A stretch of 64,000 nt of DNA. It comes from Comamonas sp. BIGb0124 (GTDB lineage: Bacteria > Pseudomonadota > Gammaproteobacteria > Burkholderiales > Burkholderiaceae_C). Position 1 is the first letter of the stretch, and each line of letters starts with the position of its first letter. The translations under genes were made by a program, and so were the position numbers. This document shows, piece by piece, positions 32,883 through 41,527 of this stretch. The stretch covers positions 496,001 to 560,000 of the forward strand of contig NZ_RJVF01000008.1 in NCBI RefSeq assembly GCF_003752175.1. The letters run 5' to 3'. Below the pieces are notes generated by a model that worked only from the letters and a program-made list of their open reading frames with translations, had not been told where the DNA came from and did not search any database.

Positions 32883-34255
32883 GCGTATTGCTCCTGTGCG
32901 TAGGCCCGCTTGAGCACGGTGACCGAAGCGTCCCGTGCTTGTTCGTACAGGGCAATCTCGTCATGCACGGGCATGCCCAATGCAGCCTCGAATCCAGCCT
33001 TGGCGCCACGAGCGTCGTAAGCCTTGGGCTCGGCGCCACCGAGGTTGGAGCGAAAGATGCCTGCAGCGCTCACCGGCAGAAAGTCCTCGTAGATGAGAGG
33101 ACAGGCAGCGACCGCCCCCGCCTCGACGAGAACCTCCAGATCCCAGGACAAACCGGACTCCGCCATGGCCTTGAATCGCGCGGCGTCTTTCACCTCATAG
33201 CGGAAAAAAGCCAGCCCTCGATGGCGCAAGGTGCGCAAGTCGTCGGGGAAAGCCTGGAACACGCTGGCAAGCCGACCTGCTGAGCTCGATCCTGGGGTGG
33301 CGTCTCGGCGAGCCTCATCGAGAAGGCGGTCATAGAGCGCACGCCCTTCGCGGGTCAAGGCCATGCCGCGTTGCTCGATTTCTCCGAAACGGGCGGTATG
33401 GGTACCTGCGTCGATGTCGCCCACAAAACGAATGGGCTCGCTCAGCGCCGTAAAGCTCGTTTGACGAAGCAAGATCGAGTGGCGGCGGTGAGGGGGCCCT
33501 TCGATGCTGGCCTTCGCTTCGATCCCACATCGCGGCATGGCCTCCTGCGCCGCGTCGATGTCCAACGTACGCGGCGTCAAGTGGTTGATATGTGGCCCTT
33601 TGAAGCTCACCACATCGGCGATGAGCCGGTGCGCGTCATGCAGCTCGCGGTACGTGGCGCCATCTACAGTCGCCTCTCCGTGCCAGCGGAAGGTCTCCAG
33701 TGCCTCTCGGACGAAGATTTCTGCATCATCGACGGACAGCCCCCCTTGCTGCTCGTGCCGGGTCAACAGTTCCAGCGCAGTGGACGTAAAGATCTGGCGG
33801 CGCGAGAGGATGGCTTCGGCGCGCTCGCGCAGCGCACGATCCGGGATCAACTCCAGTCGAAGCAGCGACGTGAAGACGCGAAACGGATTGATTTTCAACG
33901 CTTCGTCGCCGATCGGCCGAAAAGCAGTGGAATGCACGGGGACCCCGGCGACCGACAGGTCGTAGTAGCCCACCGGATGCATGCCCATCACTTTGAATAT
34001 CCGGGCGATCCCGGCCAACTCGGCGGCGGTGCCCACACGAATGGCACCGTGGCGTTCCACCCCCAGTCGTTGTCGTTCTTCCGCGTCGAACAAACCCTCC
34101 TGATCAGGGCGGTCCAGCACGGCCTGATTAATCTCGGCCACCAGTGAGAGCAAGGTCCCGTATTGGGGAACCTCACGGCGGTACATCTCGGACATGGCGC
34201 TGGAAAACCAGCTGCGTATTTGGTCAGGGGACGCGAAGCTTTGCATACTCGTCAT
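32879..34255 (-). CDS. hglS: 2-oxoadipate dioxygenase/decarboxylase HglS (DUF1338)
   Basis: About 458 residues from MTSMQSFASPDQIRSW (an ORF reaches 34327). It has the DUF1338/YdcJ fold signature: EVPQYGTLLSLVAEINQAVL near the N-terminus, metal-ligand regions GYYDLSVAGVPVHSTAFRPI and HINHLTPRTLDID, and a C-terminal YEDFLPVSAAGIFRSNLGG. HglS converts 2-oxoadipate to D-2-hydroxyglutarate in bacterial lysine catabolism. It is first in the four-gene operon and divergent from a LysR gene. Confidence 0.87.
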   Translation of the reverse strand: MTSMQSFASPDQIRSWFSSAMSEMYRREVPQYGTLLSLVAEINQAVLDRPDQEGLFDAEERQRLGVERHGAIRVGTAAELAGIARIFKVMGMHPVGYYDLSVAGVPVHSTAFRPIGDEALKINPFRVFTSLLRLELIPDRALRERAEAILSRRQIFTSTALELLTRHEQQGGLSVDDAEIFVREALETFRWHGEATVDGATYRELHDAHRLIADVVSFKGPHINHLTPRTLDIDAAQEAMPRCGIEAKASIEGPPHRRHSILLRQTSFTALSEPIRFVGDIDAGTHTARFGEIEQRGMALTREGRALYDRLLDEARRDATPGSSSAGRLASVFQAFPDDLRTLRHRGLAFFRYEVKDAARFKAMAESGLSWDLEVLVEAGAVAACPLIYEDFLPVSAAGIFRSNLGGAEPKAYDARGAKAGFEAALGMPVHDEIALYEQARDASVTVLKRAYAQEQYA

Positions 34256-34388
34256 ACGTGGAGGTGATAGCGCCGGAGGTGTGGGGCGCGGGCCGGGTCG
34301 GAATTGAGCTATATAAATTTTGACCATGCTCTACCGAGCGAGCAAACGATGTTTTAGACTCAGGTCGTTCCAGAAAGGAATGATCGCC

Positions 34389-35294
34389 ATGCAGTTTCCC
34401 CGACGCTTCCTGCCCTCCATGCATGTGCTGTGCGCCTTCGAGGCCTGCGCCCGCCTCAACAGCTTCACGGCCGCCGCCAATGAATTGAGTCTGACGCAAA
34501 GCGCGGTCAGCCGGCAAATCAAGATGCTGGAAGATACCTTGGGCTCGGATTTATTCATCCGCGAACGGCAAACCGTTCGTTTAACCGTCGCCGGGGAGGC
34601 TTACGCACACGAAATCAGGGAAGGTTTGAAACGGATCGCTGGCGCGTCGCTGGGGTTTAGGGCAAACCCACAGGGTGGCACATTGAATTTGGCCATCCTT
34701 CCGACTTTTGGTACCCGTTGGCTGGCACCCCGGTTGCCCCGCTTCCTAGCCTCCAACCCTGGCATCACGGTCAATCTCGTGACACGGCTGATTCCAGTGG
34801 AATTCAAGCTTGACGCCGTCGATGCAGCCATCCATTACGGCACGCCCAATTGGCCTGGTGCCGAGATCAACTACCTGATGCCTGAAACCGTCATCCCCGC
34901 TTGCAGCCGAGCGCTGCGCGACCAATACGGCTTCACCGAGCCCGCCGATCTGCTGAAGGCACCGTTGCTGCACCTCGTCTCGCGACCGGACGCCTGGGAG
35001 CGGTGGTTCACGGCCAACGGTCTGCCACCGGTCGAGGTCCACGGTATGCTGATCGACCAGTTCGCTGTCGCAACACAGGCCGCCATCGCTGGCATGGGCA
35101 TTACGCTGTTGCCGGAGTTCCTGTTTCAGCACGAATTCATGAACGGCGACCTGGTGCCCGCGCTCGATGCCCCGATGAGGAGCGTCGAGGCCTATTACCT
35201 CGCATCACCCACAGCGCGCGCAGCCTACCCACCCTTGCAGCGCTTTCGAGATTGGCTGCTGGCCGAAACAGAGGCTTACCGCCTCGAAAGTTAG
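34389..35294 (+). CDS. LysR-family (GcvA-like) regulator of the lysine/pipecolate operon
   Basis: A 301-residue protein starting MQFPRRFLPSMHVLCAFEAC, a start supported by AAAGGA at 34374-34379. The HTH (NSFTAAANELSLTQSAVSRQ) and GcvA-type effector domain (NLAILPTFGTRWLAPRLPRF) are clear. It is divergent from hglS across about 130 bp and is the likely activator of that operon; it could also act on the downstream transporter. Confidence 0.85.
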   Translation: MQFPRRFLPSMHVLCAFEACARLNSFTAAANELSLTQSAVSRQIKMLEDTLGSDLFIRERQTVRLTVAGEAYAHEIREGLKRIAGASLGFRANPQGGTLNLAILPTFGTRWLAPRLPRFLASNPGITVNLVTRLIPVEFKLDAVDAAIHYGTPNWPGAEINYLMPETVIPACSRALRDQYGFTEPADLLKAPLLHLVSRPDAWERWFTANGLPPVEVHGMLIDQFAVATQAAIAGMGITLLPEFLFQHEFMNGDLVPALDAPMRSVEAYYLASPTARAAYPPLQRFRDWLLAETEAYRLES

Positions 35295-35522
35295 CTCGCG
35301 GAACGATAGGTTACCGCGCGTCAAAAAACGCAGATCCCCGCACGCCTTCACAGTAAGGCCAAGTGTGTTGCGCCCTGCCCATGCCTTGGCGGTATGACGC
35401 ATACCTCGAAATACTCGGGTAAGTACGAATATTCACATTCGTTGTTTTCGCACCGGCGAAGTGCGATCGCCATTTTTTCGCCCCTATTACGCGATGCATT
35501 TGGTGCGTAATCCATTTTCAAC

Positions 35523-35539
35523 ATCACCATTTTGGTGCA
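35523..35539. promoter_or_regulatory. NtrC-like binding site upstream of the Liv-type operon
   Basis: ATCACCATTTTGGTGCA matches the NtrC consensus TGCACCA-N3-TGGTGCA at all but its first two defined positions; a half-site TTTGGTGC lies about 30 bp upstream (35500-35507). The palindrome TTGTGCACAA follows at 35571-35580. The whole gap 35295-35766 is non-coding and less GC-rich than its neighbours. Control by nitrogen status fits the catabolic genes downstream but is inferred. Confidence 0.4.
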
Positions 35540-35766
35540 TGCCATCAGGTCATTCTGACTCGGCATGACCTTGTGCACAATTGTCGTTTGCACGGCGACA
35601 GGCCACTATCCACAATCCGACCTCATCGACATCCCCATGGGGTTCTGCAAGGGATGGCGAGTTCGAGCCTCATGGACAAATCTGTGTGCGAATAAACACC
35701 GCAATACATCCAGTGGCTTTAGGCACCCCCAATCACCACGGTATTGGATATCTCCAAAAAGCAAAA

Positions 35767-36528
35767 ATGTTAAACGTTGAAATGCTTGGGAAAACATTTG
35801 GCGGATTTCACGCCGTCAAAAACTGTTCATTTGAAATAAAAGCGGGAAGCATTACTGGCCTGATAGGCCCAAACGGTGCGGGGAAAAGCACCACCTTCAA
35901 CATGATTGCTGGCGAGGAAGTCCCCACCAGCGGAAAGATCATCTTCGAAGGCGAGAACGTGGCGGGATTGCCGGGGCACAAGCTGTTCCACAAGGGCATC
36001 GTGCGAACCTTTCAGATCCCCCACGAGTTCAAGCGCCTGACCGTGCTGGAGAACTTGATGGTGGTGCCCCCTTCGCAGCCTGGCGAAAACATCCTGTCCA
36101 ACTTCATGGCACGCTTGGCCGTCGGCCAGCGTGAACGAGAAGTCCGTGAACGCGCAGAAGATGCGTTGAAGTTCCTCTCGCTGTGGCACGTGCGGGACGA
36201 ATTCGCAGGCAAGTTGTCGGGTGGCCAAAAGAAGCTGCTTGAGTTGGGCCGCACCATGATGACCGACGCCAAGCTGGTGCTGCTTGACGAGCCGGGCGCC
36301 GGCGTGAACCCCAGCCTGATGCTCGAGGTGCGTGGAATGATCTCTCGACTGCGCCAGGAGCGCCGCTACACCTTTTGCATCATCGAACATGACATGGATC
36401 TGATCGCCGCATTGTGCGATCCCATCATCGTGATGGCTGCGGGTTCAGTTCTCACCAAGGGCACCATGGCCGAAATTCGTGCCAACCAGGAAGTGCTCGA
36501 AGCCTACCTCGGGGGGGACGACGCATGA
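35767..36528 (+). CDS. livG: Branched-chain-type amino acid ABC transporter ATPase LivG
   Basis: A 253-residue ABC ATPase starting MLNVEMLGKTFGGFHAVKNC. Walker A is GPNGAGKST near residue 36, the signature is LSGGQKKLLELGRTMM and Walker B is LVLLDEPGAGV. The HAAT-family C-terminus (GSVLTKGTMAEIRANQEVLE) is typical of LivG. An in-frame ORF extends to 35581 but crosses the regulatory region; the ATG at 35767 is at the conserved N-terminus. It overlaps livF by four bases. Confidence 0.88.
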   Translation: MLNVEMLGKTFGGFHAVKNCSFEIKAGSITGLIGPNGAGKSTTFNMIAGEEVPTSGKIIFEGENVAGLPGHKLFHKGIVRTFQIPHEFKRLTVLENLMVVPPSQPGENILSNFMARLAVGQREREVRERAEDALKFLSLWHVRDEFAGKLSGGQKKLLELGRTMMTDAKLVLLDEPGAGVNPSLMLEVRGMISRLRQERRYTFCIIEHDMDLIAALCDPIIVMAAGSVLTKGTMAEIRANQEVLEAYLGGDDA

Positions 36529-37262
36529 GGCCCGTGCTTGAACTCAAATCCCTGGTCGGCGGCTACGGCGACACCCAGATTCTCAAAGGGGTGTCCATGC
36601 AGGTCAGCCTGGGCGAGATCGTCGTGATCATCGGCCCCAACGGCGCCGGCAAATCCACCTCTCTCAAATCCGTGTTCGGCCTGCTCACGCTCACAGGCGG
36701 CCAGGTCCTGCTCGAGGGGCAGGACATCACCAACACCCCGCCCGAGAAATGCGTGCGCCGCGGAATCTCTTTTGTGCCGCAAACAGAAAACATCTTCCCC
36801 AGCATGAGCGTCAATGAAAACCTCGAAATGGGCGCCTTCGTGCGCAAGGACGATTTCAGCGGCCGACTCGCCGAGATCTACGACATGTTCCCTCCGCTGA
36901 AGGGCAAACGGCATGTGCCTGCAGGAACCCTCTCCGGCGGCCAACGCCAGATGGTCGCCATGGGCAAAGCGCTGATGCTGCAGCCCAAAGTACTGCTTCT
37001 GGACGAGCCCACTGCGGGACTCTCGCCCAAATACCGAGGCGAGATCTTCGAGATCGTGCAGCGCATCAATGCCACCGGCACGCCCATCCTCCTGGTCGAG
37101 CAGAACGCCAAACAAGCCTTGCGCATCGCCACTCGTGCGTATGTGCTGGTGGATGGCCGGAACAAGCATGAAGGCACGGGTTCCGACCTTCTGGCCAACC
37201 CCGAAGTCGCACACATGTTCCTCGGTGCGGGCAAGCCTGCAGGGGAGCTGGCTCATGGCTGA
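36525..37262 (+). CDS. livF: Branched-chain-type amino acid ABC transporter ATPase LivF
   Basis: A 245-residue ABC ATPase starting MRPVLELKSLVGGYGDTQIL, fixed by the ATGA overlap with livG. Walker A is GPNGAGKSTS, the signature LSGGQRQMVAMGKALM and Walker B VLLLDEPTAGL. The C-terminus follows the LivF pattern (AYVLVDGRNKHEGTGSDLLA). It overlaps livH by eight bases. Confidence 0.88.
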   Translation: MRPVLELKSLVGGYGDTQILKGVSMQVSLGEIVVIIGPNGAGKSTSLKSVFGLLTLTGGQVLLEGQDITNTPPEKCVRRGISFVPQTENIFPSMSVNENLEMGAFVRKDDFSGRLAEIYDMFPPLKGKRHVPAGTLSGGQRQMVAMGKALMLQPKVLLLDEPTAGLSPKYRGEIFEIVQRINATGTPILLVEQNAKQALRIATRAYVLVDGRNKHEGTGSDLLANPEVAHMFLGAGKPAGELAHG

Positions 37263-38139
37263 ATTCCTCAATTTCTATTTAGTGCCAGGGCTCGTGCTCG
37301 GCTCCATCTACGCGTTAGGCGCCATCGGTCTGAGTTTCACGTTCGGCATCCTGCGTTTCGCCAATTTCTCGCACGGCGAATTGATGACGCTGGGGGTGTA
37401 CATCACCTGGTCCCTGATGACGCTCACCTCCTTGCATCCGCTGGTGATACTGCCCATCTCCTGCGTCCTCACCATGCTTGCCGCACTGCTGCTCGACCGG
37501 GCCTTCTACAAGCCACTGCGCAAGGCGCCAACGATCATGCTGGTCATCGCTTCTTTTGGTGTGATGCTGATGCTGCGCTCGGCCATCCAGTTCTTCTGGG
37601 GCGTGAAGGTACGCGTGATGTCACCTGGCATCCAGACACCGGTTTCCATTCTCGACACGATCAACATCCTGCCCAAGCACCTGATGATCATTGGTGCCGC
37701 GCTGGTGATGATGGTTGCAGTCCACTTGCTGCTCTCGAAGACCCGCATAGGCAAGGCGATGCGAGCCATGTCAGACCACCCCGAACTGGCGAGGCTCACG
37801 GGCATCGACACGCAAATGGTTGTGCGTGCCACCTGGATGCTCAGCGCAGTGCTGGCTTGCTGTGCCGGCGTTTTCCTGGCTATCGACACGCAGGTCGAAA
37901 CACAGATGGGTTTCAAGATCATGCTTCCCATCTTCGCCGCCGCCGTGCTTGGCGGGGTGGGCAAGCCCTACGGCGCCGCGGCAGGCGGTTTCATCATCGG
38001 CATCGTGGAAGAACTCTCCTCCTACGCATGGATCGGGGACGGCCCTCTGGTGGAGCCGGGCTACAAGTCTGCGATTGCTTTCTTCATCATGATTCTCGTG
38101 ATGTTGATGCGTCCCACCGGTCTGTTCAAAGGAAAGTAA
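37255..38139 (+). CDS. livH: Branched-chain-type amino acid ABC transporter permease LivH
   Basis: A 294-residue inner-membrane protein starting MAEFLNFYLVPGLVLGSIYA, with about eight hydrophobic segments. The LivH motif GLSFTFGILRFANFSHGELM and the EAA-like loop SKTRIGKAMRAMSDHPELAR contact the ATPases. The start is set by overlap with livF. Confidence 0.87.
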   Translation: MAEFLNFYLVPGLVLGSIYALGAIGLSFTFGILRFANFSHGELMTLGVYITWSLMTLTSLHPLVILPISCVLTMLAALLLDRAFYKPLRKAPTIMLVIASFGVMLMLRSAIQFFWGVKVRVMSPGIQTPVSILDTINILPKHLMIIGAALVMMVAVHLLLSKTRIGKAMRAMSDHPELARLTGIDTQMVVRATWMLSAVLACCAGVFLAIDTQVETQMGFKIMLPIFAAAVLGGVGKPYGAAAGGFIIGIVEELSSYAWIGDGPLVEPGYKSAIAFFIMILVMLMRPTGLFKGK

Positions 38140-38152
38140 CAAGGGGCATCAC

Positions 38153-39100
38153 ATGGACAACTTGAACGGCATCGGTTTCTACCTGATCTCCATCCTGACG
38201 ATGGGGGCGATCTACGCCATACTCACCTTGGGCCTGAACGTTCAATGGGGCATGGCTGGCCTATTTAACGCTGGCATCGCGGGCTTCTTCGCTGTCGGCG
38301 CTTATGCCACCGCCATTCTGACCACGGCGCCCAGCACCTCGCATCTCGGCGGCTACCAACTCCCCTTCGCGCTGTCACTCGTTGCAGCGATGGCCATATC
38401 CGGCGCACTTGCCTGGGCAGTGGGCAAGATCTGCCTGCGATTGCGCGGAGACTACCTGGCCATCGCGACACTGGGTGTTGCCGAGATCTTCCGCCTCGTT
38501 CTGCGCACCGAAGGTTGGCTGACCAACGGGCCAGACGGTATCCCCGAAATTCCGCGTCCCTTCGAGCACCTGCCCGAACCGTGGAACCTGATTTGTTTCC
38601 TGCTGCTGCTGGTCGCATTGGTTCTGCTCGTCTATGGCGTTCTGGAGGTTCTTCGCCGCTCGCCCTGGGGGCGTGTGCTGGCCGCCATCCGGGACGACGA
38701 GCCGGCAGCTCGTGCCGCGGGCAAGAACGTGCAGGCCTTCCGCCTTCAAGGATTCGTGCTCGGCAGCATGATCATGGGCTTGGGAGGAGCGCTCACGGCG
38801 CACTACCTCAAGTTCATCGACCCCAACATGGTCGACCCCTTTCTCGCGACCTTCCTGGTCTGGGTAATGTTGTTCGTGGGCGGCAGCGGCAACAACAAGG
38901 GAGCCATTCTTGGCGGCGTTCTGATCTGGGCCGTCTGGTCCTTCAGCGAAGTGATCAGTGCACGCCTGCCATCCGATTTCGCGGTGCGTGCCTCCTACGT
39001 CCGGATCTTCCTCATCGGCCTGGCGCTGCAGTACTTCCTTCAGCGCCATCCCGAAGGCATTCTTCCCGAGCAACGAGCCACCCCCAAGAAGGGGGCCTGA
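38153..39100 (+). CDS. livM: Branched-chain-type amino acid ABC transporter permease LivM
   Basis: A 315-residue permease starting MDNLNGIGFYLISILTMGAI. The LivM motif WGMAGLFNAGIAGFFAVGAY and the coupling loop RSPWGRVLAAIRDDEPAARA are present. It follows livH by 13 bp in the same operon. Confidence 0.87.
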   Translation: MDNLNGIGFYLISILTMGAIYAILTLGLNVQWGMAGLFNAGIAGFFAVGAYATAILTTAPSTSHLGGYQLPFALSLVAAMAISGALAWAVGKICLRLRGDYLAIATLGVAEIFRLVLRTEGWLTNGPDGIPEIPRPFEHLPEPWNLICFLLLLVALVLLVYGVLEVLRRSPWGRVLAAIRDDEPAARAAGKNVQAFRLQGFVLGSMIMGLGGALTAHYLKFIDPNMVDPFLATFLVWVMLFVGGSGNNKGAILGGVLIWAVWSFSEVISARLPSDFAVRASYVRIFLIGLALQYFLQRHPEGILPEQRATPKKGA

Positions 39101-39146
39101 TCCTCCCGTCCTCTCCTTCATTACCGTAACACTTGATTGGAATACC

Positions 39147-40358
39147 ATGAAGACCTTGCGCAAAGTACCGGCGCTCGTCATTGCACTCTCTGCGCTGGCC
39201 TCGACCAGCCATGCCGCCGACATCAAAGTCGGCGCGATGGGCGGCTTCACCGGCTCGTTGGCAGAGCTCTCTGCCAACGTTCACAAAGCACGCGAACTCG
39301 CGCTCAAGCAGATCAACGCTGCAGGCGGACTGCTCAAGGGCGACCAACTGCGTTTCGTGACGGCCGACAGCGGCTGCGACGCAAAGACCGCCGTTGATGC
39401 CGCCGGCAAGCTGATCAACGTGGAGCGCGTGGTCTCCGTGATCGGTCCGACTTGCTCGGGTGAAACCATCGCGGTTGCCCAGAACGTCACGATCCCCGCC
39501 GGCGTCATGCTGATCACCGACTCGGCCACCTCCGCAGGCCTCACTACACTCAACGACGGCGATACGGTGTACCGCACCGCACCGGCCAATGTCGACCAGG
39601 CTGGCGCGCTGGCCACCATCGTCAAGAGCCACAACATCACCAGTATCGCAATGATCGTGGTCAACGACGACTACAACTCCGCCATTGCCCGCAACTTCGA
39701 AAGCGCCTTTGTGAAGCTTGGCGGCAAGGTCAGCGCGTCAGTGAAGGTCGAGGCGAACAAAGCGTCCTACCGCACCGATCTGGCGTCTCTCTCCAAAGGC
39801 GGCAGCAAAGCGATCGCCGTCTTCGCCTACTACGGCAACGGCGGGATCAACATGATCAAGAACAGCATCGAGGCAAACCTGTTCACCACCTTCTACAGCA
39901 CCGGGGGCATGGCGGACCAGGCGGTGGTCGATCAGATCGGTGCCGATCGCATGCGAGATCACCTGTTCTTCGCCACGCCCGCCGTGGACCAGGAGGAAGT
40001 CTCGTTCGTGGCCTATGCCGATGCTGCGAAGAAGGCCGGCTTCGATCCCGCATCGCCGTACGTAGCCAACGGCTACGACGCCGTCTTCCTGACCGCGCTG
40101 GCCATCGAGAAAGCCGGCTCTACCGACCGCAAGCTGTTGCCGGCTGCGTTACGACAGGTCGCAGGCCCGGGAGGCGAGATCGTGCGTCCTGGCGAGTGGG
40201 CCAAGGCCAAGGCACTCATCGCCGCGGGACAAAAGATCAACTATGAAGGCGCTTCGGGTTCGGTCGACTTCGATACCGCCGGTGACATTCCAGGCTCTTT
40301 CGGAATCACATCCGTCGACGACAAGGGAAAGCTGTCGCAGAAGCTGCTGCGCCCCTGA
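39147..40358 (+). CDS. livK: Periplasmic substrate-binding protein of the Liv-type transporter
   Basis: A 403-residue protein with a signal peptide cleaved after TSHAADIKV (A near residue 24). The mature part is a type I periplasmic-binding fold (VGAMGGFTGSLAELSANVHK, then VSVIGPTCSGETIAVAQNVT). It closes the five-gene transporter operon livGFHMK. Context with pipecolate/lysine catabolism suggests an amino acid or cyclic imino acid ligand, but the ligand cannot be read from the sequence. Confidence 0.85.
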   Translation: MKTLRKVPALVIALSALASTSHAADIKVGAMGGFTGSLAELSANVHKARELALKQINAAGGLLKGDQLRFVTADSGCDAKTAVDAAGKLINVERVVSVIGPTCSGETIAVAQNVTIPAGVMLITDSATSAGLTTLNDGDTVYRTAPANVDQAGALATIVKSHNITSIAMIVVNDDYNSAIARNFESAFVKLGGKVSASVKVEANKASYRTDLASLSKGGSKAIAVFAYYGNGGINMIKNSIEANLFTTFYSTGGMADQAVVDQIGADRMRDHLFFATPAVDQEEVSFVAYADAAKKAGFDPASPYVANGYDAVFLTALAIEKAGSTDRKLLPAALRQVAGPGGEIVRPGEWAKAKALIAAGQKINYEGASGSVDFDTAGDIPGSFGITSVDDKGKLSQKLLRP

Positions 40359-40374
40359 TACCCGCGGGCTTGTA

Positions 40375-40411
40375 GATCGAGAAGTGGGCCACTTCTCGAT
40401 CGATGATTTTT
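40375..40411 (+). terminator. Rho-independent terminator of the liv operon
   Basis: Thirteen-base arms GATCGAGAAGTGG (40375-40387) and CCACTTCTCGATC (40389-40401) are exact complements with a one-base centre; at least a 10-bp stem with a 7-nt loop can form. GATGATTTTT follows. It lies 17 bp after the binding-protein stop. Confidence 0.85.
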
Positions 40412-40583
40412 CCTGGAACGGCGATGACATCACTGTCCCGATATCGGCCTTTCTCGCAGCGCGCGGCCGGTTCGCAATCCATCGAACAAGTCCTGCCTCG
40501 TCTTGGTGAACGACCGTAGCACCTGATCCATGCAAGTGGGTGCAGGTCCGTTGCTCCCTATTTCCTCTTGAAAAGAGACCGTT

Positions 40584-41507
40584 GTGAAAATCCTCGATGA
40601 CCGGCAGACACGAGAAAAGCTGCCTTTTGCAAAACTCATTCCTGCACTGCGCGACATGTTCCAAGTGGGTTGCCAGGCTCCACCACGTCATGTGCACGAG
40701 ATCGAGGGCTCGGGCGGCGGGATGACTCTCATCATGCCGGCGTGGCAAACGGGTGGATTTCTTGGCATCAAGACGGTGAACGTATTTCCGGGCAACCAGG
40801 CACGTGCCTTGCCGGGACTATTCTCGACCTACACCCTGTATGACGCGCAGACCGGCGAGCCGCGCGCGATGCTGGACGGCAACGAGATCACTTCCCGCCG
40901 CACCGTTGCGGCCTCGGCATTGGCCGCATCGTATGTCGCCAGTCCGGAGTCGAAGACCCAGTTGATCGCCGGCTGTGGTCGGGTAGGCTCTCTGGTTGCC
41001 CATGCTTACCGAGAGGTGCTGCCGATTCAACGTGTGCTGACCTGGGACCGCGATCCGGAGGCGGCACGTCGCTTGGCTCATCAGTTGCAGACCGAAGGGT
41101 TCGATGCCTTGGCTGCTACTGACCTCGCTGCAGCAGTCGGCGTGGCGGATGTGGTGACTTGTGCCACACTGTCGACCGAGCCCTTCATCTGTGGTGCGTG
41201 GCTGCAGCCGCACGCCCACCTCGATCTCATCGGCAGCTTCACACCCCAGATGCGCGAGGCCCATGACGACTGTTTCCGGGGTGCCGCCATCTACATCGAT
41301 ACCGACGATGCCCTGCGCAAGAGCGGCGACCTGCTGGACCCCATGTCACGCGGCGTGTTCAAAGCGGTGGACGTGGTTGCGGACCTGACCAAACTCGCCC
41401 GCGGTGAGGTATCGGGGCGAGCGGGCCGCGCGGGCCGAACCGTGTTCAAGTCTGTAGGGACCGCGCTGGAAGACCTCGCAGCGGCCACACTGGCTTACCG
41501 AAGCTGA
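40584..41507 (+). CDS. Ornithine cyclodeaminase / mu-crystallin family, probable cyclic ketimine reductase
   Basis: A 307-residue protein with a GTG start after AAAAGAGA. The family's substrate-site lysine is in GFLGIKTVNVFPGN, followed by LYDAQTGEPRAMLDGNEITS and a Rossmann motif LIAGCGRVGSLVAHAYRE. Family members reduce pyrroline-2-carboxylate or piperideine-2-carboxylate, or cyclise ornithine. Since the pipecolate operon is about 6 kb away, reduction of piperideine-2-carboxylate to pipecolate is an attractive but unproven role. It precedes the molybdoenzyme gene by 20 bp, so the two are likely cotranscribed. Confidence 0.78.
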   Translation: MKILDDRQTREKLPFAKLIPALRDMFQVGCQAPPRHVHEIEGSGGGMTLIMPAWQTGGFLGIKTVNVFPGNQARALPGLFSTYTLYDAQTGEPRAMLDGNEITSRRTVAASALAASYVASPESKTQLIAGCGRVGSLVAHAYREVLPIQRVLTWDRDPEAARRLAHQLQTEGFDALAATDLAAAVGVADVVTCATLSTEPFICGAWLQPHAHLDLIGSFTPQMREAHDDCFRGAAIYIDTDDALRKSGDLLDPMSRGVFKAVDVVADLTKLARGEVSGRAGRAGRTVFKSVGTALEDLAAATLAYRS

Positions 41508-41527
41508 TCCACAAGGACATTCCGTCT

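Noticed and set aside
35561-35576. Possible sigma54 promoter (CGGCATGACCTTGTG)
   Set aside because: The GG and GC-like elements do not have the required spacing, so it was not called despite the nearby NtrC-like site.
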